Source: DASRDE01 sp035652755 (GTDB lineage: Bacteria > Vulcanimicrobiota > Vulcanimicrobiia > Vulcanimicrobiales > Vulcanimicrobiaceae). From it: 8,647 nt of DNA. Position 1 is the first letter of the stretch. Every line of letters starts with the position of its first letter. Location: contig DASRDE010000090.1 of the NCBI GenBank assembly GCA_035652755.1, positions 1 through 8,647 of the forward strand, written 5' to 3'. Made by a program: the position numbers and the translations under genes. Shown one piece after another: positions 6,711-8,647 of the stretch. The notes under the pieces were generated by a model, which saw only the letters and a list, made by a program, of their open reading frames with translations, was not told the DNA's origin and did no database searches.

Positions 6711-7844
6711 ATGAATCCGCGCGTGACCGCGATCGCCGGGTCGCTCATCCGGGAAGTCGCGGCAAAACGCAAGCCGGGCGGCATCGATCTCGGGCTGGGC
6801 GAGCCGTCGCTTATGCCCAATCCCGTGCATCTGGAAGCGGGTATGGTGTATGCGCAGCGGCACGGATTGCGGTACACCGTCAACGCGGGCGATCCGCACT
6901 TGCGCGAGCTGATCGCGGCCCACTACGGCTACCCGCACATGCGCGGCGCCGAGAACGTCTGCGTCACGACCGGATCCCAAGAAGCCACGTACGCGGTACT
7001 CAAGACCGTGCTCGACCCGGCGCGCGACGAGTTGCTGGTCGTCGAGCCCGCATTCCCGTCTTACGGGAAGATGGCGGCGCTCGAAGGCGTTACGGTGCGC
7101 ACCGTTCAGATGCAGGAAGACGACGGCTTCGCTTTCGATCCGGAAAGAATCCAGGCCGCGCTAACGGCGCGCACGCGCCTGATCGTGATCTGTTCGCCGT
7201 GCAATCCTACCGCGCGCGTCATCCGCCGGGCGCAGGTTACCGCGCTCTCGGAGATCCTGCAGCGGCGCGGCGGAGAGCCGGTGTGGGTGCTGCACGACGA
7301 GATCTACCGCGAGCAGACGTTCGTCGACGATGCCGGATACTTCGCGGAGGTCTATCCGTATACGATCGTCACGAACAGCCTGAGCAAGAGCAACGCGCTC
7401 ACCGGCTTGCGCCTGGGATGGGCGATTGCACCGGCGGACGTTGCGGCCAATATCGTCAAGGTGCACGCATGGCTGACGTCGTGCGCGGACACGTTCGCGC
7501 AAGCGGTGGCCCGCAGCGTCTTCGAGCATCCCGGCGGAGTCCGCGAGCAGACGTGGTGGTACAAGGAACGCCACGAGCAGGTCGTCGACGCGCTTGCCGC
7601 CAGCGGCATCCGGTACATCGATCCCGAGGGCAGCTTCTACGCGTGCGTCCGTCTGCCCGACGGCATGGAATCGCTGCCGGCCGCGCTCGATCTCGCCGAC
7701 CATCACGACGTCGTAGCGATCCCGGGCATTGCGTTCGGAAAATCGTTTGAAGGCTGGCTGCGGCTGAGCTGGGTTTCGTCGCCGCCGGACGTCCGCACGG
7801 GGATAGAACGGATCGCAGAGTATTGCTCGCTCCGCACGATGTAG
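6711..7844 (+). CDS. dapC: class I/II PLP aminotransferase, probably N-succinyldiaminopimelate aminotransferase
   Basis: A fold-type I pyridoxal-phosphate aminotransferase of 377 residues. Visible landmarks are GLGEPS at 28-33, the GSQEATY segment at 88-94 in the cofactor phosphate region, CNPT with Asn165, HDEIY with Asp196 and Tyr199, the Schiff-base lysine Lys226 in SLSKSNALTGLRLGW, Arg234 for phosphate binding, and a C-terminal WLRLSW with Arg351 for the substrate carboxylate. Length and motifs are complete. By sequence alone this superfamily covers many amino acids, so the assignment rests on position: its ATG is one base after the dapD stop, and DapC performs the next pathway step, N-succinyl-2-amino-6-ketopimelate to N-succinyl-LL-diaminopimelate with glutamate as amino donor. 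An alternative is a general aspartate or kynurenine-type aminotransferase. A weak GAGG lies about 12 bases upstream within dapD, so it is likely co-translated. The desuccinylase dapE does not follow it. Confidence 0.8.
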   Translation: MNPRVTAIAGSLIREVAAKRKPGGIDLGLGEPSLMPNPVHLEAGMVYAQRHGLRYTVNAGDPHLRELIAAHYGYPHMRGAENVCVTTGSQEATYAVLKTVLDPARDELLVVEPAFPSYGKMAALEGVTVRTVQMQEDDGFAFDPERIQAALTARTRLIVICSPCNPTARVIRRAQVTALSEILQRRGGEPVWVLHDEIYREQTFVDDAGYFAEVYPYTIVTNSLSKSNALTGLRLGWAIAPADVAANIVKVHAWLTSCADTFAQAVARSVFEHPGGVREQTWWYKERHEQVVDALAASGIRYIDPEGSFYACVRLPDGMESLPAALDLADHHDVVAIPGIAFGKSFEGWLRLSWVSSPPDVRTGIERIAEYCSLRTM

Positions 7845-7905
7845 CAACTGCATCGCGACCCCCTGTGTCATCCTGAGCAACTTGTGTCATCCTGAGCGGA
7901 GGCAC

Positions 7906-7924
7906 GCGCGCACCTCGTGCGCGC
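7906..7924. repeat. hairpin of repeat copy 1
   Basis: An 8-base perfect stem GCGCGCAC / GTGCGCGC closes a CTC loop. The loop sits at bases 13-15 of the 27-base core centre. Confidence 0.85.
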
Positions 7925-7998
7925 CCGCGCAGTCGAAGGACTGGCATGAGGAAGTTGTGTGGTCGTGAACAACCTGTGTCATCCTGAGCGGAGCCTAA

Positions 7999-8015
7999 GG
8001 CACGCAATGCGTGCC
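7999..8015. repeat. variant hairpin of repeat copy 2
   Basis: A 7-base perfect stem GGCACGC / GCGTGCC closes an AAT loop. The sequence differs from copies 1 and 3, yet the loop is again at bases 13-15 of a 27-base centre. Confidence 0.85.
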
Positions 8016-8089
8016 ATAGCGCAGTCGAAGGACTGGCATGAGGAAGTTGTGTGCTCGTGAACAACCTGTGTCATCCTGAGCGGAGGCAC

Positions 8090-8108
8090 GCGCGCACCTC
8101 GTGCGCGC
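8090..8108. repeat. hairpin of repeat copy 3
   Basis: Identical to the copy 1 hairpin: stem GCGCGCAC / GTGCGCGC with a CTC loop. It ends 38 bases before the downstream start codon, so it would lie in the leader if transcription reads through or starts within the array. Confidence 0.85.
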
Positions 8109-8136
8109 CCGCGCAGTCGAAGGACGAGCATAACGG

Positions 8137-8144
8137 AAAGGAAG
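8137..8144 (+). promoter_or_regulatory. ribosome binding site of the F420 reductase-like gene
   Basis: AAAGGAAG lies just before the ATG at 8147, with the AGGA core four bases away. It fixes this start, which also gives the standard short N-terminus before the Rossmann motif. Confidence 0.7.
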
Positions 8145-8146
8145 TT

Positions 8147-8647
8147 ATGAAGGTTGGGATCATAGGCAGCGGAGATGTGGGGACGTCGCTCGCGCGCGGG
8201 TTTGCCTCGCGTGGTCACGAGGTGACGATCGGTTCCCGCGATCCGGCGAAGCTGCGCGACTTCGCGAAGGAAAACGCGAACGTCCGAGCCGGAACGTTTG
8301 AAGAAGTGGCGCGCTTCGGCGAATTGCTGGTGGTGGCGACGGCATTCGACGGAACGAAATCCGCGCTCGACATCTCCGGCCCCGCAAACTTCGCCGGCAA
8401 GGTGGTAATCGACACGACGAACCCGCTGAAGTTCGAAGAAGGGCGTCTACCGGGGCTCTCGATCGGCTTCGACGATTCGGCGGGCGAGTCGATTCAGCGG
8501 TGGCTTCCCGGCGCCAAGGTAGTCAAGGCGTTCAACATCATCGGTCACAACTCGATGGTCGATCCGGCCTTCGAAGAGGGCGCTCCCACGATGTTCATCT
8601 GCGGGGACGACGCGGCCGCAAAAACAACGGTCACCGAAGTATTGCAA
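8147..8647 (+). CDS. NADPH-dependent F420 reductase-like oxidoreductase, cut by right edge
   Basis: The frame is open for 167 codons from ATG to the window end, with no stop. The start MKVGIIGSGDVGTSLARGF holds a Rossmann dinucleotide motif GSGDVG at residues 7-12. Ser30-Arg31 after the second strand (IGSRDP) is the usual contact for the 2'-phosphate of NADP. Further on come VVATAF, VIDTTNPL, and VVKAFNIIG, a run typical of the COG2085 family that includes F420:NADPH oxidoreductases. Members are about 210-230 residues, so some 50 residues are missing. The family also contains proteins with no F420 role (for example ferric-reductase-like or generic NADP-binding members), so the cofactor partner is uncertain without knowing whether the genome makes F420. 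Its leader is formed by the repeat array, and no promoter is evident upstream. Confidence 0.85.
   Translation, partial: MKVGIIGSGDVGTSLARGFASRGHEVTIGSRDPAKLRDFAKENANVRAGTFEEVARFGELLVVATAFDGTKSALDISGPANFAGKVVIDTTNPLKFEEGRLPGLSIGFDDSAGESIQRWLPGAKVVKAFNIIGHNSMVDPAFEEGAPTMFICGDDAAAKTTVTEVLQ

Larger units (their letters stand above)
7864..8124. repeat. tandem array of palindromic intergenic repeats, 92-base period
   Basis: Between the dapC stop and the next gene lies a repeat array. A partial head (7864-7878) carries only TGTGTCATCCTGAGC. Then come three cores of 58 bases at 7883-7940, 7975-8032 and 8067-8124. Each begins TGTGTCATCCTGAGCGGAG and ends GCAGTCGAAGGA, separated by 34-base spacers. 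Start-to-start distance is exactly 92 both times. The two spacers differ at one base (7962 G, 8054 C). Each core has short imperfect inverted ends (TCCT...AGGA) and a 27-base centre holding a hairpin. Copies 1 and 3 share the same centre; copy 2 has another. I recall TCATCCTGAG...GTCGAAGGA elements as common dispersed repeats in environmental bacterial genomes, REP- or MITE-like, but this is memory. No transposase is present. The hairpins lack a T-tract, so they are poor candidates for classical intrinsic terminators. I see no other gene in 7845-8146. Confidence 0.9.

Noticed and set aside
6008..6883. 291-residue minus-strand open frame across dapD and the start of the aminotransferase
   Set aside because: It spans two clear genes on the other strand and is Arg/Asp/His-rich with no motifs.
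7906..8108. Rho-independent terminators
   Set aside because: The stems are GC-rich, but none is followed by a T-tract on either strand. A role in RNA end protection or attenuation remains possible.
7864..8124. CRISPR array
   Set aside because: Repeats are long, palindromic and variable at the centre, the spacers are near-identical to each other, and no cas gene is present.
7456..8218. Minus-strand open frames running through the repeat array
   Set aside because: They translate the repeated DNA into repeated LRLRGRARGARVPPLRMTQ-type strings and overlap real genes at both ends. This is a by-product of the repeat having no stops in that frame.

Overview
This is a GC-rich bacterial window with dense coding, short overlapping gene junctions and mostly good Shine-Dalgarno sites. 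A transaldolase-glucose-6-phosphate isomerase fusion, a DapD-type lysine pathway and TCATCCTGAG...GTCGAAGGA intergenic repeats would fit an environmental lineage such as Candidatus Eremiobacterota (former WPS-2) or a neighbouring phylum. That placement is from memory of gene style, not from any search, and is weak.

Left two-thirds (1-5382, minus strand): a pentose-phosphate operon read right to left. Transketolase (tkt, GTG start) is followed after 27 bases by the 946-residue fusion of transaldolase and phosphoglucose isomerase. The fusion's TGA stop overlaps by one base the ATG of a short-type 6-phosphogluconate dehydrogenase (gnd), which runs off the left edge. Together these supply the non-oxidative sugar shuffling, the link back to glucose-6-phosphate, and the oxidative decarboxylation step. 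Glucose-6-phosphate dehydrogenase (zwf) is not in view and may lie further left.

Centre (5383-5495): a 113-base divergent intergenic region with a perfect TATAAT on the plus strand and strong Shine-Dalgarno sites facing each way.

Right of centre (5496-7844, plus strand): a three-gene unit. A small uncharacterised lipoprotein is joined by TAATG to dapD (tetrahydrodipicolinate N-succinyltransferase), followed one base after its stop by a class I aminotransferase that is probably DapC. The last two catalyse consecutive steps toward meso-diaminopimelate and lysine, so the lipoprotein is tied to cell-wall precursor synthesis by position only.

Right end (7845-8146): a non-coding stretch holding a tandem array of three 92-base-spaced copies of a palindromic repeat plus a partial copy. 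The central hairpin keeps its position and loop size, but the middle copy carries a different stem sequence. Beyond it is the start of an NADPH-dependent F420 reductase-like gene cut by the right edge.

Most of the window is ordinary metabolism. The parts most worth a second look are the repeat array, the lipoprotein coupled to dapD, and the fused enzyme in its operon.
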